Source of the DNA: Apibacter muscae
GTDB taxonomy: Bacteria; Bacteroidota; Bacteroidia; Flavobacteriales; Weeksellaceae
Direction of reading: 5' to 3'
Length of the DNA stretch: 64,000 nucleotides
NCBI RefSeq assembly: GCF_007845635.1
Contig: NZ_SELG01000029.1
Location: 186,001-250,000, forward strand
The position numbers and the translations under genes are program-made. Positions 26,401 to 35,089 of this stretch are shown in pieces (positions within the stretch are counted from its first letter, which is position 1; the number at the start of each line of letters is the position of its first letter). The notes under the pieces were generated by a model. The model was not told the origin of the DNA. It did not search any database and saw only the letters and a list, made by a program, of their open reading frames with translations.

Positions 26401-28551
26401 TTATGAAATTTGATCCTTCCAAAGTTTGAAATACTTCCCTTTTAAGCTAAGTAATGAATGATGGTCGCCTTGCTCTACAATTAAGCCATTATCCATAACA
26501 AAAATTTCATCTGCATTGGATATGGTACTAAGCCTATGAGCAATTACAATCACCGTTTTATTCTGAGTTTTAAAGTCATTAATTACATTCTGAACTATCC
26601 TCTCCGAATGTGTATCTAAAGCAGATGTAGCTTCATCTAATAATAAAATTTGTGGTTCTTTATATAAAGCTCTGGCAATTGCTATTCTTTGTTTCTGACC
26701 ACCGGAAAGCATCGTTCCATTTTCTCCTACCGGAGATTGAAAACCTTGAGGTAGTTTTTCTACAAAATCTGAAATTCCTAATTTTTGACTTAAATCTATT
26801 ATTCGATGCATATCTGGCTCATCACATCCTAAGGCAATATTTTCAATAATATCTCCCGAAAAAAGACTTAGTTGTTGAGGTATAACCCCCATTATATTTC
26901 GTAAACTTTGATAGCTAATATAGTTTAAATCATAATTTCCTATATAAATTTTACCTTTTTGTATTGGATAAATATTTTGAAGCAGTGAAATTAAGGTTGT
27001 TTTTCCACTACCGCTTTCTCCTACAACTGCTGTGGTTTTATTTTTTTTAAAGACCGCATTAAACCCCTTAAATACATCAGTACGTGTGCCATAACTAAAA
27101 TATACATTTTCAAATCTAATATCCCCTAAATCTTCTAATTTAATTTCAAACTTGTTATCCGTTTTTTCTCTTTCTAAGTCCATAATCTCAAACAATCTAT
27201 CAGAGGCTATTAAAGCATTCTGAATAGTCTTATTCATGGACACCAGTGATGCTATCGGTGAAGTAAAATAACCTATAAGGGCATAAAATGAAAATAATTC
27301 TCCTGGGGTTATCTTATTTTCTATAACAAATAAGCTTCCAATCCATAATAAAATAACAGTAAATAATGAGGCTATAAATTGTGATGAAGTACCGCTAAAA
27401 ATCGTGTTTAAGCCTGATTTGTAGTTTGAAAATAATAGCTTTATAAATGAATATTCTATTTTTTTGTTGGTATAATCCTCTATTCCAAATTCTTTTATAG
27501 TCCTAACATTATTTACGCTTTCTACCAATTGAGTTTCTAAATCTGCTCCATCTTCCATTACACGGCGTTCTATTTTTTTATTTAATTTATTTATTATTAA
27601 ATAAATAGTTATATAAAGAGGTATAACTAATGTAACTATTAATGCCAATTTCCAATAGTATGCAAACATTAGTATAAATGAAAAAACAACAATAAATATG
27701 TTTACTATAAAATCAATGGCCACATCATTTATAAAAACTCTTATTTTAAGTGCATCGTTCACTCTTGATATAATTTCCCCAATTCTCATAGTATCAAAAA
27801 ATCGTTGAGGCAAGCGCAATAGATGTTTGTAATAATTTAGAATTAACTGCGCATCTATTAATTGACCTGTCTTTAAAACAAAAAAATTTTTTTGAGTTCC
27901 AATGTATACTTGAACGACTAGAATAACAAGCATGCATACTCCTAAGAGATGCAATAGATTTTTATTATGATCGACTAGCACATAATCAGTTATTTTTTCT
28001 ATAAAAATAGAGGTCGAAAGACCTAATACTGTATAAATGATTGCTCCAAAAAGACACTGTATTAGTATTGAGCGATGAGGCTGAACAAGATTCCAAAAAC
28101 GCTTAAAATTGGAAATTTTTTCATTGGATTCTTTAAAATTTTCATTTGGTGAAAACAAGACTATCACCCCAGACCAAATCTTCTCAAAATCACTATAAGA
28201 ATACCTTGTCATTTCTCCATCTAAAGGATCCATAACTTCAATGAAATTTTTTGCGACCTTGTATATAACTACATAATGTAACAATTGTTTTTCTCCTAAA
28301 ATAACATGAGCAATTGCTGGTAGAGGAATCTGTGATATGGCATCTAAATTCCCTTTTACCCCTTTAGCGGTTAATCCCATTTTTTCTGCCGCTTGAATCA
28401 GCCCTAAAACATTAGTCCCCTTTTTATCTGTAGACGCATATTGTCTAATTCTTGCAATCGGTAAATTAATATTATAATAAGCACCAATTGAAGCTAGACA
28501 GGCCGCCCCACAATCTCTTAAATCATGCTGTTTTACTTTTAATTTTCGCAT
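26401..28551 (-). CDS. peptidase-containing ABC exporter (C39 PCAT)
   Basis: 716 residues. An N-terminal C39 peptidase domain has Gln8, Cys14 (QHDLRDCGAACLAS), His92 (LHYVVIYK) and Asp108 (MDPLDG). A six-helix ABC membrane domain spans about 155-440. The nucleotide-binding domain has Walker A GESGSGKT (511-518), signature LSGGQ (615-619), Walker B ILLLDE (635-640) and switch His672. Such transporters cut GG leaders and export the peptide in one step. Sits 8 bases after the HlyD gene, forming an operon, and faces the peptide gene. All catalytic residues are intact, so the system looks functional. Confidence 0.95.
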   Translation of the reverse strand: MRKLKVKQHDLRDCGAACLASIGAYYNINLPIARIRQYASTDKKGTNVLGLIQAAEKMGLTAKGVKGNLDAISQIPLPAIAHVILGEKQLLHYVVIYKVAKNFIEVMDPLDGEMTRYSYSDFEKIWSGVIVLFSPNENFKESNEKISNFKRFWNLVQPHRSILIQCLFGAIIYTVLGLSTSIFIEKITDYVLVDHNKNLLHLLGVCMLVILVVQVYIGTQKNFFVLKTGQLIDAQLILNYYKHLLRLPQRFFDTMRIGEIISRVNDALKIRVFINDVAIDFIVNIFIVVFSFILMFAYYWKLALIVTLVIPLYITIYLIINKLNKKIERRVMEDGADLETQLVESVNNVRTIKEFGIEDYTNKKIEYSFIKLLFSNYKSGLNTIFSGTSSQFIASLFTVILLWIGSLFVIENKITPGELFSFYALIGYFTSPIASLVSMNKTIQNALIASDRLFEIMDLEREKTDNKFEIKLEDLGDIRFENVYFSYGTRTDVFKGFNAVFKKNKTTAVVGESGSGKTTLISLLQNIYPIQKGKIYIGNYDLNYISYQSLRNIMGVIPQQLSLFSGDIIENIALGCDEPDMHRIIDLSQKLGISDFVEKLPQGFQSPVGENGTMLSGGQKQRIAIARALYKEPQILLLDEATSALDTHSERIVQNVINDFKTQNKTVIVIAHRLSTISNADEIFVMDNGLIVEQGDHHSLLSLKGKYFKLWKDQIS

Positions 28552-28559
28552 TATTATTA

Positions 28560-29696
28560 TTAATTAATAATTTTAGGATTGAGCCAATTGTCCACTTTAT
28601 CGTATAATAAATTCCATAAACTTCTTCGATTTATAATGAATCGACCAGTTAATGTCATTCCTTTTTTAATCTCTCCTTTATAGCCATTTTTCAATGTAAG
28701 ATAATCCTTATCTAAATTACACCATACCTTAAAATAGGAGCTTCCATCGGATCTTAAAGTTATATTCTGATCTATGTCCATTACATTACCTCTCGCCATC
28801 CCCCATTGATTATAATTATATGCATCTATTTGAAAATTTACCTTCTGTCCTTTTTGTATTAAACCTATATCATTAGCAGATACATACATTTCAACTTTTA
28901 ATCCGTCTTGTGCGGAGATTTCTGCTATAATTTGTGAATCATTAAGAAATGATCCTTTTTGGATTCCTATAAAATTCATTATACTCCCATTAATCGGTGA
29001 AGTCAAAATATAATTATCTTTACTAGCATTAATTTGATTTATACTGCCTTGATAACTTTTTATTTGCTGTAATATTTCTCTTCTATGCGTTTGCCACAAA
29101 GCGTATTGCTGTTGCTCTAGATTTTTTAAATATGTTTCTGCTGACTTTAGTTCATATTCATATTTCTCAAATTCTGAGGCTGAAATAACGCCTTCTTGAT
29201 ATAATTTTTTATTCCTTGCATAGGATTTTTTAGCTAATACTAAATTAGCTGTGGCTTCTTGTTTTTTTTGCAAATAAGACTGATACTCTTTTTGAATTTC
29301 AGAAGTTTTTAGTGAACCTACATGTCCTTTACATAGATTATCTAAATCTTCTAAAACTAAATTGAGATCTCCTTGAATTGAAATATTACTTTGTCTTTCA
29401 GCTTCTAAGGTCGATGCTTGTAAAACTAGTAACGTATCCCCTATTTTAACATTTTTATTATTACTAATGTTAATAAACAATATTCTACCACTAACAACAC
29501 TTGAGATTGGAACATTTTCAGACTCCGTTCGTACTAGCCCTCTACTCTGCGTAGATATATCTACTTTTATTATAGGTAATAATATAAAAAAAACTAGCAG
29601 AACTACTATTACCAAAGTATAAATATTGAAATTTTTAACTTTATTCTTATAATAGAGATTCTCTATAGTATATTTGATATTAGAGTACTTCGACAT
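28560..29696 (-). CDS. HlyD-family membrane fusion protein of the peptide exporter
   Basis: 378 residues: one N-terminal membrane helix (about 27-47: LVIVVLLVFFILLPIIKV), a split biotinyl-lipoyl domain (SGRILFINI ... SPINGSIMNFIGIQKGSFL), and a central coiled coil of about 120 residues. It should bridge the PCAT to an outer-membrane channel; no TolC gene is in this locus, so a housekeeping TolC must be used. A TTG at 29711 is in frame but the ATG at 29696 (MSKYSNIKY) is preferred. A TAAGTTTG box ends 12 bases before the ATG. Confidence 0.9.
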   Translation of the reverse strand: MSKYSNIKYTIENLYYKNKVKNFNIYTLVIVVLLVFFILLPIIKVDISTQSRGLVRTESENVPISSVVSGRILFINISNNKNVKIGDTLLVLQASTLEAERQSNISIQGDLNLVLEDLDNLCKGHVGSLKTSEIQKEYQSYLQKKQEATANLVLAKKSYARNKKLYQEGVISASEFEKYEYELKSAETYLKNLEQQQYALWQTHRREILQQIKSYQGSINQINASKDNYILTSPINGSIMNFIGIQKGSFLNDSQIIAEISAQDGLKVEMYVSANDIGLIQKGQKVNFQIDAYNYNQWGMARGNVMDIDQNITLRSDGSSYFKVWCNLDKDYLTLKNGYKGEIKKGMTLTGRFIINRRSLWNLLYDKVDNWLNPKIIN

Positions 29697-29708
29697 ATTT
29701 GCAAATAG

Positions 29709-29716
29709 CAAACTTA
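29709..29716 (-). promoter_or_regulatory. -7 promoter box TAAGTTTG of the exporter operon
   Basis: Exact TAnnTTTG match 12 bases upstream of the preferred ATG. The rest of the 345-base gap to metE holds only AT-rich sequence, a weak 42-codon open frame (29857-29985, plus) and the metE terminator. Confidence 0.45.
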
Positions 29717-29996
29717 AAATAAAATTTTAAATCTATTATTTTATTTAATTAATATTAAATGCAAAATTATGCTATTAAATTATATATATAATAAAAATAT
29801 ACATGAATTATAAATAATTTATTTGATGGAAAGTGGATGTATAAGACGTAATGCTTATGACTCATCAGAATAATTTCTATGATTTAAATCAATATATAAA
29901 CGGGTATAAATGTTATTTGAAAAAATATAATCATAATTTATTACTCAACTTGAAAATCTCATATCTAACTGAAGTATACTTATAAAAAAATATCAT

Positions 29997-30022
29997 AAAA
30001 AAAGAGAGCTAAAATTTAGCTC
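29997..30022 (-). terminator. intrinsic terminator of metE
   Basis: Stem GAGCTA...TAGCTC (30006-30011 with 30017-30022, extendable inward) followed by T residues on the minus strand, 19 bases after the metE stop. Confidence 0.8.
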
Positions 30023-30041
30023 CCTTTTTTGACCTTATTAT

Positions 30042-32348
30042 TTAAACTTCTTGCCTCATTTGCAATGCTGCTGCAACCATGTATTCTAATGCTTTTTTCG
30101 TTTCATCCCATCCACGGGTTTTTAATCCACAATCTGGGTTAACCCACAACTGCTCTACAGGAATGCTTTCCTTTGCTTTTTTCAATAAGAATACCATTTC
30201 TTCTTGGGTAGGTACTCTTGGAGAATGTATGTCGTAAACACCTGGCCCTATATCATTCGGGTATTTAAACTTAGAAAATACTTCTAATAAATCCATGTTA
30301 GACCTTGAACATTCAATTGTAATAACATCGGCATCCATATCAGCAATTTCCTGAATCATGTCATTGAACTCTGAATAACACATATGGGTATGTATTTGAG
30401 TTTCGTCTTTAACTCCACAAGAAGATATTCTGAAAGCTTTTATAGCCCATTGCAAATAATCCTGCCAATCATTTTTTCTTAAAGGTAAACCTTCACGAAT
30501 GGCTGGTTCATCAATTTGTATTAAATTAATGCCCGCTTCCTCTAAATCATGAACTTCATCCCGGATAGCTAAAGCAATTTGATAACAAGTATCTCTTCTA
30601 GGCTGATCGTCTCTTACAAAACTCCATTGTAAAATAGTTACCGGTCCTGTTAGCATTCCTTTTACAGGTTTATCTGTTAAGGATTGGGCATAAGACGTCC
30701 ATTCTACAGTCATAGGTTCTGGACGATAAACATCTCCAAAGATAATAGGTGGTTTTACACAACGGCTTCCGTAGCTTTGAACCCATCCTTTCTTAGAAAA
30801 AGTGATTCCTTCCAATTGTTCACCGAAATATTCAACCATATCATTACGTTCAAATTCTCCATGAACTAATACATCCAATCCTATTTCTTCTTGTATTCTT
30901 ATTGCTCTCTGAGTTTCTTCTTCTAATAATTTTTGATATTCTGAATCTGAGATTATTCCTTTTTTATTTTTTGATCTCCAACTACGAACCTCTTTAGTTT
31001 GAGGAAATGAACCTATCGTAGTTGTTGCGTATAACGGTAGCTGTAACGCTTCTAATTGTTTTTTCTTTCTTTCTGAGAAGGCACTTATTCGTTTGTCAGA
31101 AATGGATTGTAATTGCTCCATTCTTTGTCTTACTTCTTTATTATGAGTAAGTGCAGATTCTTTTCTATTTTTTATTGAATTAGAATTCCTTTGCTTCTTA
31201 TCTAAAATTTCAGAATCTTTACTTCCAATAGCAAGCGCTTTAATTGTTGCTATTTCTTCTACTTTTTGTTTAGCAAATGATAACCAATCCTTAATTTCAG
31301 GAGTTAACGTTTTTTCATCCGTTTCCAAATCCAAATCAACGGGTGTATGTATCAATGAACAAGAGGGAGCAATAAAAATTTTATCTTCCCCTATTTTCGT
31401 TACCGCTTTTTGTATAACGTCTAAAGATTTATCAAAATCATTTTTCCATATATTTCTTCCATCTACAACCCCTAAAGATAATATCATTTCTTTAGGTGCT
31501 AATTCTAAAGCACCATCCAATTGTTTAAAACCATGAACACAATCTATATGCAAGGCTTGAACAGGAAGAGAATATGCCAATTCCAGATTATCTCCTATAC
31601 TACCAAAATAAGTAGCAATCATTTTTTTTATGGATGGAAATTGCTTATCGATCTCATTATATACATAACGCAAAGCTTCTTTCGCTTTGGGCTCTAAATC
31701 CATAACTAAAAAGGGTTCATCAAACTGAATCCATTCAACTCCAGCCTCTTTTAGTTTATTTAGGATTTCTATATAAACTGGTAAAAGATTCTTTATTAAA
31801 TCTATCTTGTTAAAAGATTTGTCAACCTCTTTCCCTAACAATAAATACGATACCGGTCCAATAATAACAGGCTTCGCATTGATTCCTGCATTTTTTGCTT
31901 CTAAAAACTCATCTACAATTTTAGTAGAAAAAAAAGAGAATTTTTGATTTTCTTCAAACTCAGGTACAATATAATGGTAGTTAGTATTGAACCACTTTGT
32001 CATTTCCATGGCACGTACATCTATTCCATCTTTTTGTACTCCACGAGCCATTGCAAAATATAAATCCAATTCTGAATTAGATTGATTTTCTAAAATTTTA
32101 TTATATCGTTTGGGTATAGCTCCTAACATTAAGGATGTATCCAACACATGGTCATAAAAAGAGAAATCATTGGAAGGAATCCAATCCATACCTAGATTTT
32201 TTTGTGTCTCCCAATTCTGATTACGAATAGTCTTTCCAACTTTTACTAAATCATTTATTGAGATCTTTCCAGCCCAATAGCTTTCACAGGCTTTTTTCAA
32301 TTCTCTGTCGCTACCTATACGAGGATAGCCAAGATTGTGCGTTTGCAT
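30042..32348 (-). CDS. metE: cobalamin-independent methionine synthase
   Basis: 768 residues, full length for MetE. The N-terminal half has NLGYPRIGSDRELKKA and K-W-FNTNYHY; the C-terminal half has ATTTIGSFPQT, DVLVHGEFERNDMVEYF, and the zinc site in HTHMCYSEF and NPDCGLKTRGW. It transfers the methyl group from 5-methyl-THF-polyglutamate to homocysteine. Transcription is expected to be shut off by B12, since a cobalamin riboswitch lies upstream at 32547-32699. A B12-dependent MetH is therefore expected elsewhere in the genome, along with B12 uptake. Confidence 0.97.
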   Translation of the reverse strand: MQTHNLGYPRIGSDRELKKACESYWAGKISINDLVKVGKTIRNQNWETQKNLGMDWIPSNDFSFYDHVLDTSLMLGAIPKRYNKILENQSNSELDLYFAMARGVQKDGIDVRAMEMTKWFNTNYHYIVPEFEENQKFSFFSTKIVDEFLEAKNAGINAKPVIIGPVSYLLLGKEVDKSFNKIDLIKNLLPVYIEILNKLKEAGVEWIQFDEPFLVMDLEPKAKEALRYVYNEIDKQFPSIKKMIATYFGSIGDNLELAYSLPVQALHIDCVHGFKQLDGALELAPKEMILSLGVVDGRNIWKNDFDKSLDVIQKAVTKIGEDKIFIAPSCSLIHTPVDLDLETDEKTLTPEIKDWLSFAKQKVEEIATIKALAIGSKDSEILDKKQRNSNSIKNRKESALTHNKEVRQRMEQLQSISDKRISAFSERKKKQLEALQLPLYATTTIGSFPQTKEVRSWRSKNKKGIISDSEYQKLLEEETQRAIRIQEEIGLDVLVHGEFERNDMVEYFGEQLEGITFSKKGWVQSYGSRCVKPPIIFGDVYRPEPMTVEWTSYAQSLTDKPVKGMLTGPVTILQWSFVRDDQPRRDTCYQIALAIRDEVHDLEEAGINLIQIDEPAIREGLPLRKNDWQDYLQWAIKAFRISSCGVKDETQIHTHMCYSEFNDMIQEIADMDADVITIECSRSNMDLLEVFSKFKYPNDIGPGVYDIHSPRVPTQEEMVFLLKKAKESIPVEQLWVNPDCGLKTRGWDETKKALEYMVAAALQMRQEV

Positions 32349-32546
32349 TTTTTAAAAATTTTTTAACTGATTAAACCATAAAAAAATTCTTATTGCTAAA
32401 CTTCACAATGTTTCATATAAAAATAGAGAAGGAATTTTACTTATATTTATAAGTACCTTGAAAGGAATTTCAATTCAAGTATTTTTATAAATAATTATCC
32501 TAACATATGTTTTTATAAATCGCGAAAACATTGTCAATTAAAAATA

Positions 32547-32699
32547 GGCAGGTCTCCTGGCTTATAACATTTTATCTACCTTCTCATCCAATTTGCATTA
32601 GATAATGGCTTATCTTGATAAAACATAAATATTAATTACAGTTGCGCGTCAGCTCATGATTTGCACATGATTCCCTATTCATCTGCTTTACACAGAACC
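32547..32699 (-). ncRNA. cobalamin (adenosylcobalamin-type) riboswitch
   Basis: On the minus strand the conserved core GTGCAAATCATGAGC, followed by TGACGCGCAACTGTAA, precedes an internal variable arm, and the 3' B12 box AGCCAGGAGACCTGCC ends at 32547. The order and spacing match the cobalamin riboswitch aptamer. About 200 bases separate it from metE; that stretch contains AT-rich inverted repeats (for example 32438-32455), but no clear intrinsic terminator, so control might act on translation or through a structure I cannot resolve. Confidence 0.93.
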
Positions 32700-32740
32700 A
32701 TATTTTTTTTGATAAAGAAATTAAGAAAAGAACTTGTAAA

Positions 32741-32748
32741 CAAAGATA
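32741..32748 (-). promoter_or_regulatory. -7 promoter box TATCTTTG of the riboswitch-metE transcript
   Basis: Exact TAnnTTTG match about 40 bases upstream of the riboswitch core, with a TTG 22 bases further upstream that could serve as the -33 element. Confidence 0.6.
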
Positions 32749-32960
32749 TAAAAAAAAAACCTTTATTAACCAAGTCATTTTTTTAAGAATTTATTATAGA
32801 TCAATTTATTCCAAATTTTTCATAAATTTTATTATATTCTTAATCAAATCATCCATTTTTTTCTATAAAAAACCTATGATTAATCCATAGATTATAAGCG
32901 ATATCCAGACTTATATCTAAATTTTATAAAAGCTATTTAAAGCCGTAACAATCTATAAAA

Positions 32961-33000
32961 TAAAAATGGGACTTGAAGATATCTTCAAGTCCCATTTTTA
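32961..33000 (-). terminator. intrinsic terminator of fba
   Basis: A perfect 40-base palindrome (20 + 20) ending in a T run on the minus strand, 15 bases after the aldolase stop. The remaining gap (32764-32960) shows no feature I can name. Confidence 0.85.
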
Positions 33001-33015
33001 TTTTATCACTAATTA

Positions 33016-34083
33016 TTAAAGTGTATTTATATTATTTAAATCTTCAAAAGCTTTTTCCAACCTTTTTGAGAATGATTCTTCACTCTTGCGAACCCATACT
33101 CTAGGATCATAGAATTTTTTGTTTGGAGAATCTTCTCCGGTAGGATTTCCTACTTGAGATTTTAAATATTCGATGTTATTCTCAACATAATCTCTAACGC
33201 CTTCTAAATAGGCAAATTGCAAATCTGTATCAATATTCATTTTAATTACTCCGTAACTGATAGCTTCTCTAATTTCAAGTAATGATGACCCTGATCCTCC
33301 ATGAAATACAAAATTAATAGGCTTGTCTGATCCTCCTATCTGTTTTTGTACATATTCCTGAGAATTGTGCAATATTTTTGGCTCTAATTTAACATTTCCT
33401 GGTTTATACACTCCATGTACATTCCCAAAAGCAGCTGCAATAGTAAAATTTGGACTAATAGCATTCAATGCTTGATAAGTTTTATAAACATCTTCCGGCT
33501 GTGTATATAATTTTGAACTATCAACATCAGAGTTATCTACTCCATCTTCTTCTCCTCCAGTAATACCTATTTCAACCTCCAAAGTCATTCCTATTTTAGC
33601 CATTCTTTCAAAATATTTTGAAGATATAGCTAAATTTTCTTCCAAAGATTCTTCTGATAAATCTAACATATGTGAAGAATACAAAGTCTTCCCTTCTTTT
33701 TTATAAAAATCTTCATTAGCTTCAAGCAATCCATCGATCCATGGCAATAATTTTTTTGCACAATGATCGGTATGAAGAATAACTGTAGCTCCATAAGCCT
33801 CTGCTAAAGTATGAATGTGTTTAGCTCCTGCAATAGCACCTAAAACATCCGATCTTAAATTTGAATTTTTATAACCTTTCCCCGCATTAAATTGCGCTCC
33901 TCCATTTGAAAATTGAATAATAATTGGTGCATTTACTCTTACTGCTGTTTCTAATGCTGCATTTATATTACTTGAACCTATTACATTGCAAGCAGGTAAT
34001 GCAAATTGCTTTTCTTTAGCATAATCAAATATTTCTTTCACTAAAGAACCTGTTGCAACTCCTGCAGGAAATTTTCTACTCAT
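33016..34083 (-). CDS. fbaA: class II fructose-1,6-bisphosphate aldolase
   Basis: 355 residues, type A class II size. Zinc ligands appear in ILHTDHCAKK, the VEIGITGGEEDGVDN stretch, GNVHGVYKPG and FHGGSGSS; the phosphate-binding NIDTDLQFA is also present. It interconverts fructose-1,6-bisphosphate with dihydroxyacetone phosphate and glyceraldehyde-3-phosphate. Monocistronic, with its own strong terminator. No exact promoter box found; near matches occur at about 34115-34130. Confidence 0.96.
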   Translation of the reverse strand: MSRKFPAGVATGSLVKEIFDYAKEKQFALPACNVIGSSNINAALETAVRVNAPIIIQFSNGGAQFNAGKGYKNSNLRSDVLGAIAGAKHIHTLAEAYGATVILHTDHCAKKLLPWIDGLLEANEDFYKKEGKTLYSSHMLDLSEESLEENLAISSKYFERMAKIGMTLEVEIGITGGEEDGVDNSDVDSSKLYTQPEDVYKTYQALNAISPNFTIAAAFGNVHGVYKPGNVKLEPKILHNSQEYVQKQIGGSDKPINFVFHGGSGSSLLEIREAISYGVIKMNIDTDLQFAYLEGVRDYVENNIEYLKSQVGNPTGEDSPNKKFYDPRVWVRKSEESFSKRLEKAFEDLNNINTL

Positions 34084-34320
34084 GATATATTTATTTATTG
34101 TTTTAGTATTTTAAATGTAAATATAGGTAACTATTTATAGTAAACCATACTTATCTATCAATTTTATCATAATATAAGTTGGGATTTGAATTTTTTCAAT
34201 TTAAAATTGAAAATTATATTCTTTGATTTATTTAAAGCTTTAACAGTGGATTTAATTTGTTTTTAGTTATTAATATTCCTTTAAAACTTGAATTTCTAAA
34301 GTATTTCCTAAATTATATTT

Positions 34321-34328
34321 TAATTTTG
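34321..34328 (+). promoter_or_regulatory. -7 promoter box TAATTTTG of rsmE
   Basis: Exact TAnnTTTG match 23 bases upstream of the ATG at 34352. Confidence 0.5.
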
Positions 34329-34351
34329 TTTGTAGAAAATAAGTTTTATTT

Positions 34352-35056
34352 ATGAGATTGTTTATTGGAAATATCACCCCCGAGTATGTAATCTTAAACC
34401 AAGAGGAAGAGCACCACATCATTAAAGTATTACGAATGAACGATGGTGAGGAGATATATGTGACTGATGGTTTAGGAAGCTTAGTTCGTGGAAAAATTTC
34501 TATTATGGGCAAAAAAATTTCCATAAATGTTTTGGAAATTATAAAAACAAAGCAAACGGAAATTGATAATAAAGGGCTACACATAGCTATTGCTCCCACA
34601 AAGAATATAGACCGATTTGATTTTTTTTTAGAAAAGTCTATTGAATTAGGCATATCAACTATAACCCCTGTTTTATGCGCTAATTCTGAAAGAAAACATT
34701 TAAATTATGAAAAGGTTTTAAAACAAGCCTATGGTGCTTGTAAACAATGCTTAAGAACCGTTTTTCCTATCATAAATCCGTTGACCAACCTTCAAGATTT
34801 TTTAAAAAATAGTGCTGAAAACATTTATGTTGCACACTGTTACAATGAATTTGAAAAAAAATCTATTAATCAAGTACTTAAGAATCGGAAAGATCTTACA
34901 ATCCTTATTGGACCTGAGGGAGATTTTTCAAAAAAGGAGATTGAACATTTGTATAGCTACGGTGCTACGGGTATAAGTCTAGGAGAAAATCGATTGCGTA
35001 CTGAAACAGCCGGCATTTTTGTGACCTCCTGTTACTATTATTCTAATTTTGATTAA
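34352..35056 (+). CDS. rsmE: 16S rRNA (uracil-1498-N3)-methyltransferase
   Basis: 234 residues of the SPOUT superfamily. The N-terminal PUA-like domain (HHIIKVLRMNDGEEIYVTDGLG) precedes the trefoil-knot methyltransferase with LIGPEGDFSKKEIE and ISLGENRLRTETAG, the RsmE signatures. It methylates U1498 of 16S rRNA. Converges on sufB with 21 bases between. Confidence 0.95.
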   Translation: MRLFIGNITPEYVILNQEEEHHIIKVLRMNDGEEIYVTDGLGSLVRGKISIMGKKISINVLEIIKTKQTEIDNKGLHIAIAPTKNIDRFDFFLEKSIELGISTITPVLCANSERKHLNYEKVLKQAYGACKQCLRTVFPIINPLTNLQDFLKNSAENIYVAHCYNEFEKKSINQVLKNRKDLTILIGPEGDFSKKEIEHLYSYGATGISLGENRLRTETAGIFVTSCYYYSNFD

Positions 35057-35068
35057 TTCTTTTAAAAG

Positions 35069-35089
35069 AGTGTTGGATTATCCAACACT
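35069..35089 (-). terminator. terminator overlapping the sufB stop codon
   Basis: AGTGTTGGA at 35069-35077 pairs with 35081-35089, and the three-base loop (35078-35080) is the TAA stop of sufB. The minus strand continues TCTTTT after the stem. Confidence 0.6.

Noticed and set aside
29857-29985. A 42-codon open frame on the plus strand starting MTHQNNFYDL
   Set aside because: It lies in very AT-rich intergenic DNA, has no promoter box, no leader motif and no recognisable similarity; kept only as a note because it is near the peptide system.
30042-32348. A second small gene within metE on the opposite strand (61 codons)
   Set aside because: Fully inside a conserved enzyme gene, with no independent signals.
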